Assembly: GCF_042186555.1 (NCBI RefSeq)
Contig: NC_133325.1
Coordinates: forward strand, 94,215,464-94,279,463
Source: Aquarana catesbeiana
Lineage: Eukaryota > Chordata > Amphibia > Anura > Ranidae
Length of the DNA: 64,000 nt
Direction of reading: 5' to 3'
In this document: piece after piece, positions 21,700 to 33,255 of the stretch
How the letters are laid out: each line of letters opens with the position of its first letter
How positions within the stretch are numbered: position 1 is the stretch's first letter
Made by a program: the position numbers and the translations under genes
Notes under the pieces: generated by a model
Told to the model about the DNA's origin: nothing
The model's input: the letters and a program-made list of their open reading frames with translations, nothing else
Databases searched by the model: none

Positions 21700-23971
21700 T
21701 TCGATTTCCATTATTTAACTAAGATAAGACATGCCACATACAAAAAGTTAAGGGCTAGAGGTCTCACCAAGAACGGAAAACTATCTGTATTGATGCTTAA
21801 AAGGGCTTGGACTGGATCTGCCTTACTAATTACGCCCATCACCTCAGATATCAATCTATACACTGCATTCCAATAGCTGTGGATATTCTTGAAGGACCAG
21901 AGCATATGTGTCAAAGTTCCTACTTGCTTGCATCCTCTCCAGCGTAGATTTTTGCTAATCTTTGATAATTTAGTAATCGAGTATGGTGTGAGATACCACC
22001 TGAGGTGGATCATTTGGGCAATTTCCCAGTGGTTAATAGATTTGGGGAAGGAGTCGTTGTTAGCTATAGCTTTTTCCCACTGTGCTTCTGTAGCTGAGAA
22101 CTGTAATTCTGCTTCCCACTTGTGTAAAGGGTAAGGTTTTATAAATTTAAACTTACAGTGAAAGAATGAGTAAAATAGTGAGATATCCCTCAGCTTTAAT
22201 GAATCAAAATGAATGCAAAAATTACCAAATTGGACTAAATCAGGTATAGAATGTTGCTTTAAGTACGAAGCCAGAGATGCATAAATCGTGTATTCATTTG
22301 AAGAGATAGAAAATTTAAATTGGAGTTTCGGGAACTATATTAATTTGTCATAAGACATAAGGTCTGCCAAGGTGGCTATGCCTCTTTGCTCCCAATACCT
22401 CTGGTAAGAGGGTTTGGATGGTGTCTAAGGGTACCGGAATCTTTATGGTCCTCTGAGTAGTATTACCAGTGCGGAGGAAATATTTCCAAGCCTTTAATGT
22501 GGCTGCTATAGATGGGTATTTAAATAGAGATTTGTTTACAAGAGAAGATGGGATCAATGCTAAGGATTTAAAGCGGACCTTCAGTCATTTTTTTCATCTT
22601 TCCATCTATTAAATCTTCTGCCCTTGTTGTTTTAACTTTGGATAGTAAAACATTTTTTTTTCTGCCAGTAAAATACCTTATACAGCCCACTTCCTGTTTT
22701 TTTGTCTGGAAAAAAAGCCTAGTCTTATGACATCATGCACAGCTCTCTCTCTCTCTCACTCTCATGAGAGTTTGCCAGGAAGGGAGGGAGTGAGTCATAA
22801 GAGGGCCAATGAGAGCTGCAGAGCTGGAGGTGTGCCTCTGTGTTAATCCAGAAAGTGAACAGGCAACAGCTTCAGCTGCCCACAGTTAAAATGGATATAG
22901 CCAGTGGAGGGAGATTTTTGCAGCATGTTTGGCAAGTACAGAATTACAGTATATATAAAATAATATCCAAAGTGGTCGGAGGGAAGCTTCAGAATGGCAA
23001 AGATGTTTTTATTACAAATTATGTGAGCAAACTGCAGTTCCTTTTTAAGATTACCAAATGGTACATATGACTGCTCTATTTGAATCCACGATATGGATGG
23101 CAAGGGACTAAACCAAAATTTAATTTGGTCTACTAGGGTGGCAGCCTGGTAATCTTTAAGGACTGGGGCTCCCATGCCTCCCGCTTTCCTATGCTTAAAC
23201 AGAATGATGTGGGAACATCTGGACTTTTTGTTTTGCCAAAGAAATTAGAATATAATGGCTTGCATTGTTCAGAAAAAGAAACCGGGAATATTGATGGGCA
23301 GAGCTCTAAATAAATAGAGAATACGAGGAAGAAGGATCATTTTAAATGCAGCTAACCTGCCCATCCAGGAGAGGAAAAATGTACTCATCCTTCTTGCTCC
23401 CATCTCAATTTTGCAATTAACGGAGTAAAATTAACTTTATAAAGGGCAGATTTACTAGAAGTTAAAGTTATCCCCAAGCATGGCAAGGAGTCCAGGGCCC
23501 AGGGGAATGGAAAAGGATTTTGCAGTATATTCCTTGACTCTGAAGCAATATTAACACCCAAAATACTTGACTTAGATGGGTTGATTTTATACGAACTTTG
23601 ATTAAATTGCTTTATTATTTCATACGCCTTAAGTAAGGATACTTCCGGATTGGTCAAGGTCAGTATCACATCATCAGCAAACAATGTTATGGTGTGTGAC
23701 ATGCCTTTAACCTTTATCCTTTCTATAGTTGCATTAGAACGTATTTTCTCGGCCAAGGGCTCCATTAGTAAGATGAATATTAAAGGTGAGGGGGACACCC
23801 CTGCCTAGTGCCGTTAGTCATTGCAAATCTATTAGAGAAAACTTCCTCTGTAAATACATATGCCGAGGGGTGTGTATAAAAGGAAGAGATAATGGCATGA
23901 ATATTCCCTGGCAGGCCAAATGTATCTAATACCTGGGATAGGTAGCGATCAAATGCCTTCTCTGCATCCAA
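21700..23971 (-). pseudogene. L1 ORF2 (RT and C-terminus), degenerate
   Basis: Minus-strand pieces in several frames: MDAEKAFDR (motif A, catalytic Asp), NGTRQGCPP (motif B), SPLIFILLMEPLAEKI, and TLFADDVILTLTNP (motif C with both Asp), then the YLGI-like region and GGMGAPVLKDYQAATLVDQIKFW, typical of the L1 ORF2 C-terminal half. The last part, RWRGCKQVGTLTHMLWSF, is the decayed Cys/His knuckle near the C-terminus. Frameshifts separate the pieces and the repeat at 22562-23045 splits the gene. No function remains. Confidence 0.88.
22562..23045. mobile_element. repeat inserted in the minus-strand L1
   Basis: The sequence starting TTTAAAGCGGACCTTCAGTC interrupts L1 ORF2 and ends near CTTTTTAAG at 23045. 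The left end resembles the AAAGCGGA terminus of the 11155 element. It includes a (CT)n run at 22742-22762. Non-coding. The right boundary is approximate. Confidence 0.5.
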
Positions 23972-24164
23972 GATTAGAAGCAGAATAAAAATAAATAAAA
24001 ACCTACAGCTTCAGAGATCATTAAGGGCTGGTTTTAAAGCTCATTTTCTGCTTGTAAGCAAAATGTGAATAGTCCATAGCCTGGCCACTGTTTTGCTTAG
24101 CTAATATGTTTCTAACTTGGAACAATTAAGCAGTCCAAAGCCCCATTGGCTTCATTCTTATGCT

Positions 24165-24441
24165 GGGTACACACTATTAGCACTGGTCAGAGCCGCTGTA
24201 CTAACCATGCAAGGTTAGTTCAGCAATCTCCCCCGCTGAGCTTTTGTGTTTTGACAGAGGGACAGCCTCCCTAACAGAACACTCTGATCAGCTCTCTCTG
24301 CCATTGGCTGAGAGCGCTGATCAGGAGTTGGTTGGATGCTGGTTTTCCAGCATGCACGTCCAATATTAACACGGGCCGAATGTCAGACTTTTTTTTTTAA
24401 CCGGCAGTTGTCTCCCAACATTCGGCCCATGTGTGCCTGTT
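24165..24441. mobile_element. probable MITE, GCTGGGTACACAC terminus
   Basis: A left end GCTGGGTACACACTATTAG after TTAT, and a weaker inverted counterpart GGCCCATGTGTGCC near 24440. Internal inverted segments such as CATTCGGCC/GGGCCGAATG support a foldback structure. The right end is decayed. Confidence 0.45.
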
Positions 24442-25904
24442 CTTATTCTAGGTCATTGTCCCTGTTAGCAGAGAAGCAAGAACAAAGATAACAACTAAAC
24501 AGCTAACACTTTTAAGAACTTGTCAGCAATACCAGCTGTCATAGCTCTATCCTGATGGGTTCACTTTGAGTGGTAAAGAAACTTGATGACATATATTTCA
24601 GAATTTACTTTCTGACACAAGGGTATCATAAAAACAGAAGCATGAAAGACCTGGGAGCCGGCTTTTAAAGAGGAAAAAGAGCCAAACCACACACACTAGT
24701 CGCTGCCTACCTATTACTGTAATATTTTATTGTAATACTTTGTTCAGTGTATTGAAAGGATTTCACATCTTGAGTAAACTTTTCCATGCTCATAAGAACT
24801 ATTAAATCTTTAGTATAGTAGGACAGTATTAAAAAGCATAAAAAATAAGTGCCAGGCAGCACTTGGGCAGGAGAAACGCAAGCAGTAACCTCATAAATAG
24901 AAAATCGTCAGCCTTTTGTGTGCCAGGGATTGCTATAAGTGCAGATCATTCTGTAGGAATGTGTACTGAGAATATATACATTGTGGCTCTATGTAAAACA
25001 TTTAAGAAATATAATCATGATTTAATCAGTGTTCAATAAAAAAGGAAATATGAGAAGCAACTAAAGCAATTGAGAGCGTGCAGGCAGAGCTTTTCTGCAA
25101 AGTATGCTACACGTGCTTTATGACTTAGGTTATGGGCTTTTGTCATGCCATGAATATTGCTCGATATTTGAACCTGGTGACAAACAGATATTCAGTTTAA
25201 TGAAATACGTTTAATATATGGAGTGAGTCAGTGGTTCAACTTTTTGTTCTTGGCAAGAGTGCTCTTTTCTGTCTGATGATAAACTTTTGACAATTTGAAG
25301 TAATGCCGGTTTCAAGATGGGATGACCTTTTCTTGGCTGTTCATAATTATAAGAAATGGCCAACTAAAGCTCACAGCATCGCAGTTTATAATTAGTGATG
25401 TGTGAACCTGCCAAAGGTTTGGTGAATCTTGTTTGAAATTTGGCATTTCATTGAAGTCCATGGAAAGGGAAAGGGAGGGGGGAGTACTGTAAAACAAAAG
25501 GCACTAGAAACTGGACACTGTCATGGGTGCATGAATCAATGCAAAAAACAAACAAAAAACAACCATATGGCTGTTGGAGGGTCTTTTCTTGTGGCTATGA
25601 GGACTAGATGGAAAACTCCTTTAAATAGCATGCTTAGGAGAAAGCTGTACATGGTATAATGGAACAGTATGATTTTTACGGGCTGCCTGAGTGGCAGTCT
25701 TTTTCAGGTAGCTTTAGCATGCTTTTTTATTAAATGTTATAGGTCCACTTTGACCAGCAGATAGAAGCTGGACTGTAGTTTGCTATAAATGTTGCTGTTC
25801 TCCTTGATGCTAAATGGTCTTGCATCTGGCCAATTTCTAGAAAAAGTCATGCACTGATGGAAGGAACACCAGACTGAAGGATGAATGAGTCCAAATTAAT
25901 TTAT
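24442..25904. other. unassigned non-coding interval
   Basis: About 1.4 kb of AT-rich sequence with no recognised gene, RNA or repeat terminus. Confidence 0.45.
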
Positions 25905-25980
25905 TTGTTTCTACTCAAAAGCGTCAAACTCGTTTCAGCGGTCAGAAAACACTCTCCCTTCATCAGGGCTACAAAAAAAA
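25905..25980 (-). mobile_element. Penelope-type terminal motif fragment
   Basis: On the minus strand CCCTGATGAAGGGAG is followed after a short gap by CCGCTGAAACGAGTTTG, the same order as in the Penelope-like terminal motif. The flanking arms do not pair, so only the core resemblance remains. Confidence 0.35.
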
Positions 25981-25984
25981 ACAC

Positions 25985-26395
25985 AATATAATGTAAATGA
26001 CCTATGGTATCATCATAAGTCTAAGAATCATAGATAACACTCATATTTATATATATGCAGTATATATACAGTATTAAAATATAACTCCTATTTATATACA
26101 TGTTTGCACATTTAACTACACACATATATACATATATACATACACACACATACAGTATATACATACATGTACTGTACATATGCATAGCAATAGTGTGATA
26201 CATTCAATATGGAATTATTATTATCATATGGTATATGGTCAATACCTTGTACCACTGTACATACAACTAAAAATAGGATTCATGGGTTAAAAAAGCTATT
26301 TGAGAACACATATCTCATAAATAGTTCAATAAATCCTTAATCTAACAACTACCACTATTTTTTTAGACATCTGTGCAAAAATTATGATTCTCATT
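25985..26395. other. AT-rich microsatellite-like sequence
   Basis: Alternating TATATA, CATACA and ACACATAT tracts (about 26035-26170) followed by unassigned AT-rich DNA. Confidence 0.6.
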
Positions 26396-26849
26396 TTAAC
26401 CACTTCAGCCCCGGAAGGATTTACCCCCTTCCTGACCAGAGCACTTTTTCCAATTTGGCACTGCGTCGCTTTAACTGCTAATTGCGCGGTCATGCAATGC
26501 TGTACCCAAACGAAATTTGCGTCCTTTTCTTCCCACAAATAGAGCCTTCTTTTGATGGTATTTGATCACCTCTGCCGTTTTTATTTTTTGCGCTATACAC
26601 GGAAAAAGACCGAAAATTTTGAAAAAAAATGATATTTTCTACTTTTTGTTCTAAAAAAAATCCAATAAACTCAATTTTAGTTATACATTTAGGCCAAAAT
26701 GTATTTGGCCACATGTCTTTGGTAAAAAAAATGTCAATAAGTGTATATTTATTGGTTTGCGCAAAAGTTATAGCGCCTACAAACTAGGGTACATTTTCTG
26801 GAATTTACATAGCCTTTAATTTATGACTGCCTATGTCGTTTCTTGAGGT

Positions 26850-27770
26850 GCTAAAATGGCAGGGCAGTACAAAACCCCCCCAAATGACCCCATTTTGGAA
26901 AGTAAACACCCCAAGGAAATTGCTGAGAGGCATGTTGAGCCCATTGAATATTCATTTTTTTTGTCCCAAGTGATTGAATAATGACAAAAAAAAAAAAAAT
27001 TACAAAAAGTTGTCACTAAATGATATATTGCTCACACAGGCCATGGGCATATGTGGAATTGCACCCCAAAATACATTTAGCTGCTTCTCCTGAGTATGGG
27101 GATACCACATGTGTGGGACTTTTTGGGAGCCTAGCCACATACGGGGCCCCGAAAACCAATCACTGCCTTCAGGATTTCTAAGGGCGTACATTTTTGATTT
27201 TACTCCTCACTACCTATCACAGTTTTGAAGGCCATAAAATGCCCAGATGGCACAACCCCCCCCCCAAATGACCCCATTTTGGAAAGTAGACACCACAAGC
27301 TATTTGCTGAGAGGCATGTTGAGTCCATGGAATATTTTATATTTTGACACAAGTTGCGGGAAAGTGACAATTTATTTATTTATTTATTTATTTTTTGCAC
27401 AAAGTTGTCACTAAATGATATATTGCTCACACAGGTCATGGGCATATGTGGAATTGCACCCCAAAATACATTCTGCTGCTTCTCTTGAGTACGGGGATAC
27501 CACATGTGTGGGACTTTTTAGGAGCCTAGCCGCGTACGGGCCCCCGAAAACCAATCACCGCCTTCAGGATTTCTAAGGGTGTACATTTTTGATTTCACTC
27601 TTCACTGCCTATCACAGTTTCAGAGGTCATGGAATGCCCAGGTGGCACAAACCCCCCCCAAATGACCCCATTTTGGAAAGTAGACACCCCAAGCTATTTG
27701 CTGAGAGGCATGGTGAGTATTTTGCAGCTCTCATTTGTTTTTGAAAATGAAGAAAGACAAAAAAAAAAAT
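26850..27770. repeat. tandem sub-repeats of about 395 bp
   Basis: The block from CAAATGACCCCATTTTGGAAAG through GTTGTCACTAAATGATATATTGC, CACATGTGTGGGAC and CAATCAC to CCTATCACAG occurs at about 26875, 27265 and (partly) 27658. A related block lies at 3703-4210. Confidence 0.85.
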
Positions 27771-28305
27771 TTTTTTTTCTTTTTTTAATTTTCAAAACTT
27801 TGTGACAAAAAGTGAGGTCTGCAAAATACTCACTATACCACTCAGCAAATAGCTTTGGGTGTCTACTTTCCAAAATGGGGTCATTTGGGGGGGTTTTGTG
27901 CCACCTGGGCATTCCATGGCCTCCGAGACTGTGATAGGCAGTGAAGAGTGAAATCAAAAATTTACGCCCTTAGAAAGCCTGAAGGCGGTGCTTGGTTTTC
28001 GGGGTCCCATACGTGGCTAGGCTCCCAAAAAGTCTCACACATGTGGTATCCCCGTACTCAGGAGAAGCAGCAGAATGTATTTTGGGGTGTAATTTCACAT
28101 ATTCCCATGGCATGTTTGAGCAATATATCATTTAGTGACAACTTTGTGCAAAAAAAAAAAAAAATTTGTCTCTTTCCCGCAACTTGTGTCACAATATAAA
28201 ATATTCCATGGACTCGACATGCCTCTCAGCAAATAGCTTGGGGTGTCTACTTTCCAAAATGGGGTCATTTGGGGGGGGTTTGAACTGTCCTGGCATTTTA
28301 TGCAC
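27230..28305. repeat. about 1.07-kb palindrome
   Basis: The sub-repeat array turns back on itself around an A/T centre at about 27769-27770. Left-arm landmarks (GGAAAGTAGACACCCCAAGC, GTGAGTATTTTGCAG) recur inverted in the right arm (CTGCAAAATACTCAC, GGGTGTCTACTTTCC). The arms are about 535 bp each, with modest divergence. Confidence 0.85.
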
Positions 28306-29697
28306 AACATTTAGAAGCTTATGTCACACATCACCCACTCTTCTAACCACTTGAAGACAAAGCCCTTTCTGACACTTTTTGATTACATGAAAAAAATTTT
28401 TTTTTTTGCAAGAAAATTACTTTGAACCCCCACACATTATATATTTTTTTAAAGCAAATGCCCTACAGATTAAAATGGTGGGTGTTTCATTTTTTTTTTC
28501 ACACAGTATTTGCGCAGCGATTTTTCAAACGCATTTTTTGGGGAAAAAACACACTTTTTTACATTTTAATGCACTAAAACACACTATATTGCCCAAATGT
28601 TTGATGAAATAAAAAAGATGATCTTAGGCCGAGTACATGGATACCAAACATGACATGCTTTACAATTGCGCACAAACGTGCAGTGGCAACAAAATAAATA
28701 CATTTTTAAAAGCCTTTAAAAGCCTTTACAGGTTACCACTTTAGATTTACAGAGGAGGTCTACTGCTAAAATTACTGCCCTCGATCTGACCGTCGCGGTG
28801 ATACCTCACATGCATGGTGCAATTGCTGTTTACATTTGACGCCAGGCCGACGCTTGCGTTCGCCTTAGTGCGAGAGCAGGGGGGACAGGGGTGCTTTTTT
28901 TTTTTTTTTTTTTTCTTTATTATTTTTTTGCTTTTTTATCTTATTTTAAAACTGTTCCTTTCATTTTTTTTTTTTTTTTAATCATTTTTATTGTTATCTC
29001 AGGGAATGTAAATATCCCCTATGATAGCAATAGGTAGTGACAGGTACTCTTTTTTGAAAAAAATGGGGTCTATTAGACCCTAGATTTCTCCTCTGCCCTT
29101 AAAGCATCTGACCACACCAAGATCGGTGTGATAAAATGCTTCCCCAATTTCCCAATGGCGCTATTTACATCCGGCGAAATCTAGGTCATAAAATGCTTGT
29201 AGCTTCCGGTTTCTTAGGCCATAGAGATGTTTGGAGCTACTCTGGTCTCTGATCAGCTCTATGGTCAGCTGGCTGAATCACCGGCTGCATTCTCAGGTTC
29301 CCTGTTGAGACAGGAGAGCCAGAGAAAAACACGGAAGACGGTGGGGGGGGGGCATTCTCTCCCACTGCTTGTAAAAGCAGTCTAGAGGCTAATTAGCCGC
29401 TAGGATTGCTTTTACATGAAAGCCGACCGCTGGCTGAAAAGAATGATACCAAGATGATACCTAAACCTGCAAGCATCATTCTGGTATAACCACTCAAAGT
29501 CGTGAACGGTGTACCTGAAGACAAAAAAATGGTTAACAATAAAGCACAGTAAACGGTAAAGTATAAAAAATTGCATACCTGAAAAGCAAACATGATAAAA
29601 CATAATAACAATAAAACATTGCAGAATAGAATACAGTAAAAAAGAGCAGAACAATAGAGAGAATAGAGAGAGAGAATAGAGAGAGAACAATAAAACG

Positions 29698-30807
29698 ACA
29701 ACTGCTGCCTTTGATACGGTTGACCACCCCCTCCTCCTCAAAAAACTACATGCCTTTGGTCTCCGTGACTGTACACTTCGCTGGTTCTCTTCCTACTTAT
29801 CCAACCGCACCTTTAGCGTTTCTTATAACTCTACTTCCTCCTCCCCTCTTCCTTTCTCTGTTGGGGTCCCTCAGGGTTCTGTTCTTGGACCTCTACTATT
29901 TTCAATCTACACTGCCTCCCTGGGTCAACTGATAGCCTCCCATGGCTTCCAATACCACCTCTACGCTGATGACACCCAAATCTATTTCTCTACACCTCAG
30001 CTCACTCCCTCTGTCTCCTCACGTATCAGTAATTTACTCTCAGATATATCAGTCTGGATGTCTCACCACTTCCTTAAACTCAATCTAGCCAAAACCGAAC
30101 TTCTAATTTTCCCTCCCCCCTATGCCTCTTCCCCTGATCTCTCTGTCAAAATCGATGGCACAACTATAAGCCCATCCCCACATGCCAAAGTTCTAGGTGT
30201 AGTCCTAGACTCTGAACTCTCCTTCAAGCAACACATCCAATCACTGTCCAAATCCTGCCGCCTCAACCTCCGCAACATCTCCAAAATACGCCCCTTTCTA
30301 ACCAATGACACAACAAAGCTCTTAATTCACTCGCTGGTCATCTCTCGCCTTGACTACTGCAACTCCCTTCTCATTGGCTTACCTCTACATAGTCTATCAC
30401 CTCTTCAATCCATTATGAATGCCGCTGCCAGACTCATCCACCTTACCTGTCGCTCTGTGTCTGCCACTCCTCTATGTCAATCCCTCCACTGGCTTCCCCT
30501 CGGCCAAAGAATTAAATTCAAAATTCTAACAACTACGTACAAAGCCATCCACAATTTCGCCCCCAGCTACATCACTTGCCTAGTCTCTAAATACCAACCT
30601 ACTCGCTCTCTTCGTTCCTCTCAAGACCTCCTGCTCTCTAGCTCCCTTGTCACCTCCTCCCATGCTCGCCTCCAGGCCTTTTCCAAAGCCTCTCCAATCC
30701 TATGGAACTCCTTACCCCAATCTGTCCGCTTATCTCCTACTTTATTAGCTTTCAGAAGATCCCTGAAAACCCTTCTCTTCAGAGAAGCCTATCCTACCCA
30801 CACCTAA
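29698..30807 (+). pseudogene. L2-type LINE ORF2, open RT and C-terminal part
   Basis: The C-terminal 369 codons of an L2/CR1-type reverse transcriptase, open with no internal stop from the truncation point to TAA at 30805-30807. RT motif A is AAFDTVDHPLL (catalytic Asp), motif B GVPQGSVLGPLLFSIYT, motif C YADDTQIYF (both Asp). These are followed by MSHHFLKLNLAKTELLIFP, VISRLDYCNSLLIGLP and the C-terminal ILWNSLPQSVRLS block. The N-terminal endonuclease is missing because of 5' truncation, the usual outcome of L2 target-primed insertion. The 3' region (GATTGTAAGCTC, GCGCTGCGCAAACTGTTGGC) and an (ATA)n-type tail end at about 31026. The lack of stops marks a young copy. Confidence 0.93.
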
Positions 30808-31196
30808 CAACTGTACTTTTTTTTTTTTTTTTCCCCATCAGCTTATCCCCCACAGTTATTACCTTTTGTCTACACTTGACCCTCCCTTCTAGATTGTAAG
30901 CTCTAACGAGCAGGGCCCTCTGATCCCTCCTGTATTGATTTGTATTGTAAGTGTACTGTCTGCCCCATGTTGTAAAGCGCTGCGCAAACTGTTGGCGCTA
31001 TATAAATCCTGTATAATAATAATATTATTTTTTATTTTATATTTTTGTTTGTGTTTTTTTTTTTTTTTTACACTTTTTTTGTAACTGTAACTTTTATAAC
31101 TGTAACCGGTTCCAGGTTCGGGTCTCTCAAAATGCGATGGCATCTTGGGAGACCCTGTGAAAGTGTGTCCTAGTCTGTGCAATGCTGTACCCTACG

Positions 31197-31584
31197 CTAA
31201 TACTCAACTAGTGAATGGTAGCGTTCAAAACATTCACCAATGCAAAGACCAGGATTGTCAGGACAGGAGGGACAATAATAGCGGGTGTCACGTCTATATC
31301 CGCGCTTGCTGCAGACACAACATCTTTTTTGGGGGGGTTCGTTGGGTAGGGGTACTCGGGAGGACATAAAAATGCCTCTCATGCAGCCGACTGCATTTGG
31401 TTGGGGATGTGAATGGGGGAAGTACGGGCGCTGCAGAAGTGGTGGGTTCCCAATTAGGATTGGCGAATGCAGCAGGAAGGGCATTATGGGCACGACGGGC
31501 CTGTGTTTGTCTTTTTGGTGGCAGCGGGACACTATTTGTGCTTGCCACCTCACCAGCTTGAACTGCACTTATGGGACTCGCCAC
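31197..31584 (-). pseudogene. piggyBac-type transposase, C-terminal fragment
   Basis: The last part of a piggyBac transposase on the minus strand. Upstream, in one frame, is RLHERHFYVLPSTPT. After a frameshift near 31345 the next frame gives the cysteine-rich domain: CCVCSKRG, then YYCPSCPDNPGLC, then CFERYH, ending at a stop (31197-31199). This zinc-binding domain binds element ends in characterised piggyBac transposases. The catalytic DDD core upstream is absent. The run between 31584 and 31641 continues as low-complexity Pro/Ser/Thr linker. Neighbours are a 360-bp tandem repeat (5' of the fragment) and the L2 insertion (3' of it). Confidence 0.85.
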
Positions 31585-31640
31585 GTCACCAAGTGTTACT
31601 GCAGTGCTGGTTTGACTACGACCGGGGTGTACTAGGCCGC

Positions 31641-32360
31641 TGGCGCTTGCCAGTTCACCAAAACGCTACCAAAAAAACTGTTAGCGATCGCAGGGATCAG
31701 GCCTGACTCTGCGAACGCTGCAGTTATGCGTTTAGTGTTTTGTAAGTGACAGTGATCGATCGATACTGCACTTGGGTGGGTTGGGCTGGGCCGGGCGGAG
31801 GGGCAAAACGCAGGTGCTAGCAGGTATCTGGGCTGATCCCACTAACACTGCGTTTTTGGGAACCCTAAACTGCTGGGGACGCCAGTATAGATCTGATCGG
31901 ATCAGATATTGATCAGTTCAGATACTATACCACTAAGGGAGGTGTACGGTGCGTGCGTGGGTGTTAGCGCGACCGGCGCTAACCTGACGCTGCCTGGGGC
32001 TGGTGCTTGCCAGTTCACCAAAACGCTACCAAAAAAACTGTTAGCGATCGCAGGGATTAGGCCTGACTCTGCGAACGCTGCAGTTATGTGTTTAGTGTTT
32101 TGTAAGTGACAGTGATCGATCGATACTGCACTTGGGTGGGCTGGGCTGGGCCGGGCGGAGGGGCAAAACGCTGGTGCTAGCAGGTATCTGGGCTGATCCC
32201 GCTAACACTGCGTTTTTGGGAACCCTAAACTGCTGGGGACGCTAGTATAGATCTGAACTGATCAGATATTGATCCGTTCAGATACTATACCACTAAGGGA
32301 GGCGTATGCTGCGTGCGTGGGTGTTAGCGGTACTGGCGCTAATCTGACGCTGCTTGGGGC
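31641..32360. repeat. 360-bp tandem duplication
   Basis: Two consecutive copies, 31641-32000 and 32001-32360, starting GGCGCTTGCCAGTTCACC and GGTGCTTGCCAGTTCACC. They share CTGTTAGCGATCGCAGGG, CTTGGGTGGG and AACACTGCGTTTTTGGGAACC, with roughly one difference per 20 bases. The spacing between identical landmarks is exactly 360. Confidence 0.92.
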
Positions 32361-32599
32361 GACGCATATCACCGCCGGGCGATCAGGGGGCTAAACTTTT
32401 ATTCGGTAATAAACGGCGGGTGCCCTGACACTATAAAAAATAAACGAACTAACCAGTGTCACCCGTAACGGTTATACGGTGATCAGTGGTGAAAGGGTTA
32501 ACTAGGGGGCAATCAAGGGGTTAAAACATTTATTAGATAGTATATGGGGGTCCATGTCGCTATAAAACGCTGACGGCGAACCTAAATATTTACGTCCCT

Positions 32600-32826
32600 A
32601 ACTAGCGTCACCAGCGACACTAATACAGCGATCAGAAAAATGATCGCTTAGCGACACTGGTGACGGGGGGTGATCAAGGGGTTAAAACTTTATTAGGGGG
32701 GGTTAGGGGGGTATCCTAGACCTAAAGGGGGCTAACACTCACTGCCCTAACACTGTAACTGTCACAAACTGACACCAATACAGTAATCAGAAAAAAAAAA
32801 AAAAAACCTGCTTGGTGTCAGTTTGT
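32600..32826. repeat. stem-forming inverted segments
   Basis: GCGTCACCAGCGACACTAATAC at about 32606 is mirrored by GACACTGGTGACG at about 32654, and GTCACAAACTGACACCAATAC at about 32761 by GGTGTCAGTTTGTGAC at about 32814. Each pair could form a local hairpin. Confidence 0.65.
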
Positions 32827-32829
32827 GAC

Positions 32830-32881
32830 GGGGGGGGTGATTGGGGGGGATCGGGGGGGGGGGATCGGGGGGCGATCGGGG
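32830..32881 (+). other. potential G-quadruplex tract
   Basis: Five runs of 4-11 G separated by short TGATT, ATC, ATC and CGATC spacers, within the piggyBac-type element near its right end. The pattern meets the usual sequence criterion for intramolecular G4 formation. Structure and role are untested. Confidence 0.7.
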
Positions 32882-33255
32882 TGTTTTGTGTGCCTGGCAT
32901 GTTCTACTGTGTGTGTAGTATTGGTGCACTCACATACCTGTCTTCTCTCCTCGAGCCGGAACGGAAATTACCAAGCCGAGGAGAGATGACATCATTTCCT
33001 CTGCCTCTGTGTACACTACAGAGGCAGGGAAATGATCCCATTGGCTGGAAGCAATCGCGAGGAGGGGGCCACGAATGGATGGCCTCCCCCTCACCACCGA
33101 TCGCCGGGGGAGATTTGCCGACCGCCGCAGGCACGGGGGGGGGTCCGATCGGACCCCCCACCCGCTGGCAGGCAAGGACGTACCTGTAAGTCCTTTTGCC
33201 TGCCCGTGCCGCTCTGTCGACGTACATCGTCGTGCGGCGGTCGGCAAGTGGTTAA

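Larger units (their letters stand above)
21435..23985 (-). mobile_element. 5'-truncated L1 LINE
   Basis: An L1 on the minus strand running from RT motif A (near 23970) to an AATAAA-bearing 3' end near 21435. It is interrupted by a non-coding repeat at about 22562-23045. No 5' untranslated region, ORF1 or endonuclease is present. It is a separate copy from the L1 at 35.2-47.9 kb, and more decayed at the RT region. Confidence 0.85.
26400..33251. mobile_element. large TTAA-flanked piggyBac-type composite element
   Basis: TTAA precedes the left end CCACTTCAGCCCCGG (26396-26399) and follows the right end GGTCGGCAAGTGG (33252-33255). Short copies with the same termini also lie in TTAA. Inside are a palindromic block (27230-28305), an L2 insertion (29698-31026), a piggyBac transposase C-terminus on the minus strand (31197-31584), a 360-bp tandem duplication and a G-rich tract. 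The TTAA target and the transposase fragment both point to piggyBac. Treating the whole 6.85 kb as one insertion is an inference. Two adjacent elements meeting near CTAA 28343-28346 is the alternative. Confidence 0.55.

Noticed and set aside
25905..25980. Active hammerhead ribozyme on the minus strand
   Set aside because: CTGATGA and GAAAC are present, but stem I does not pair and stem II is weak.
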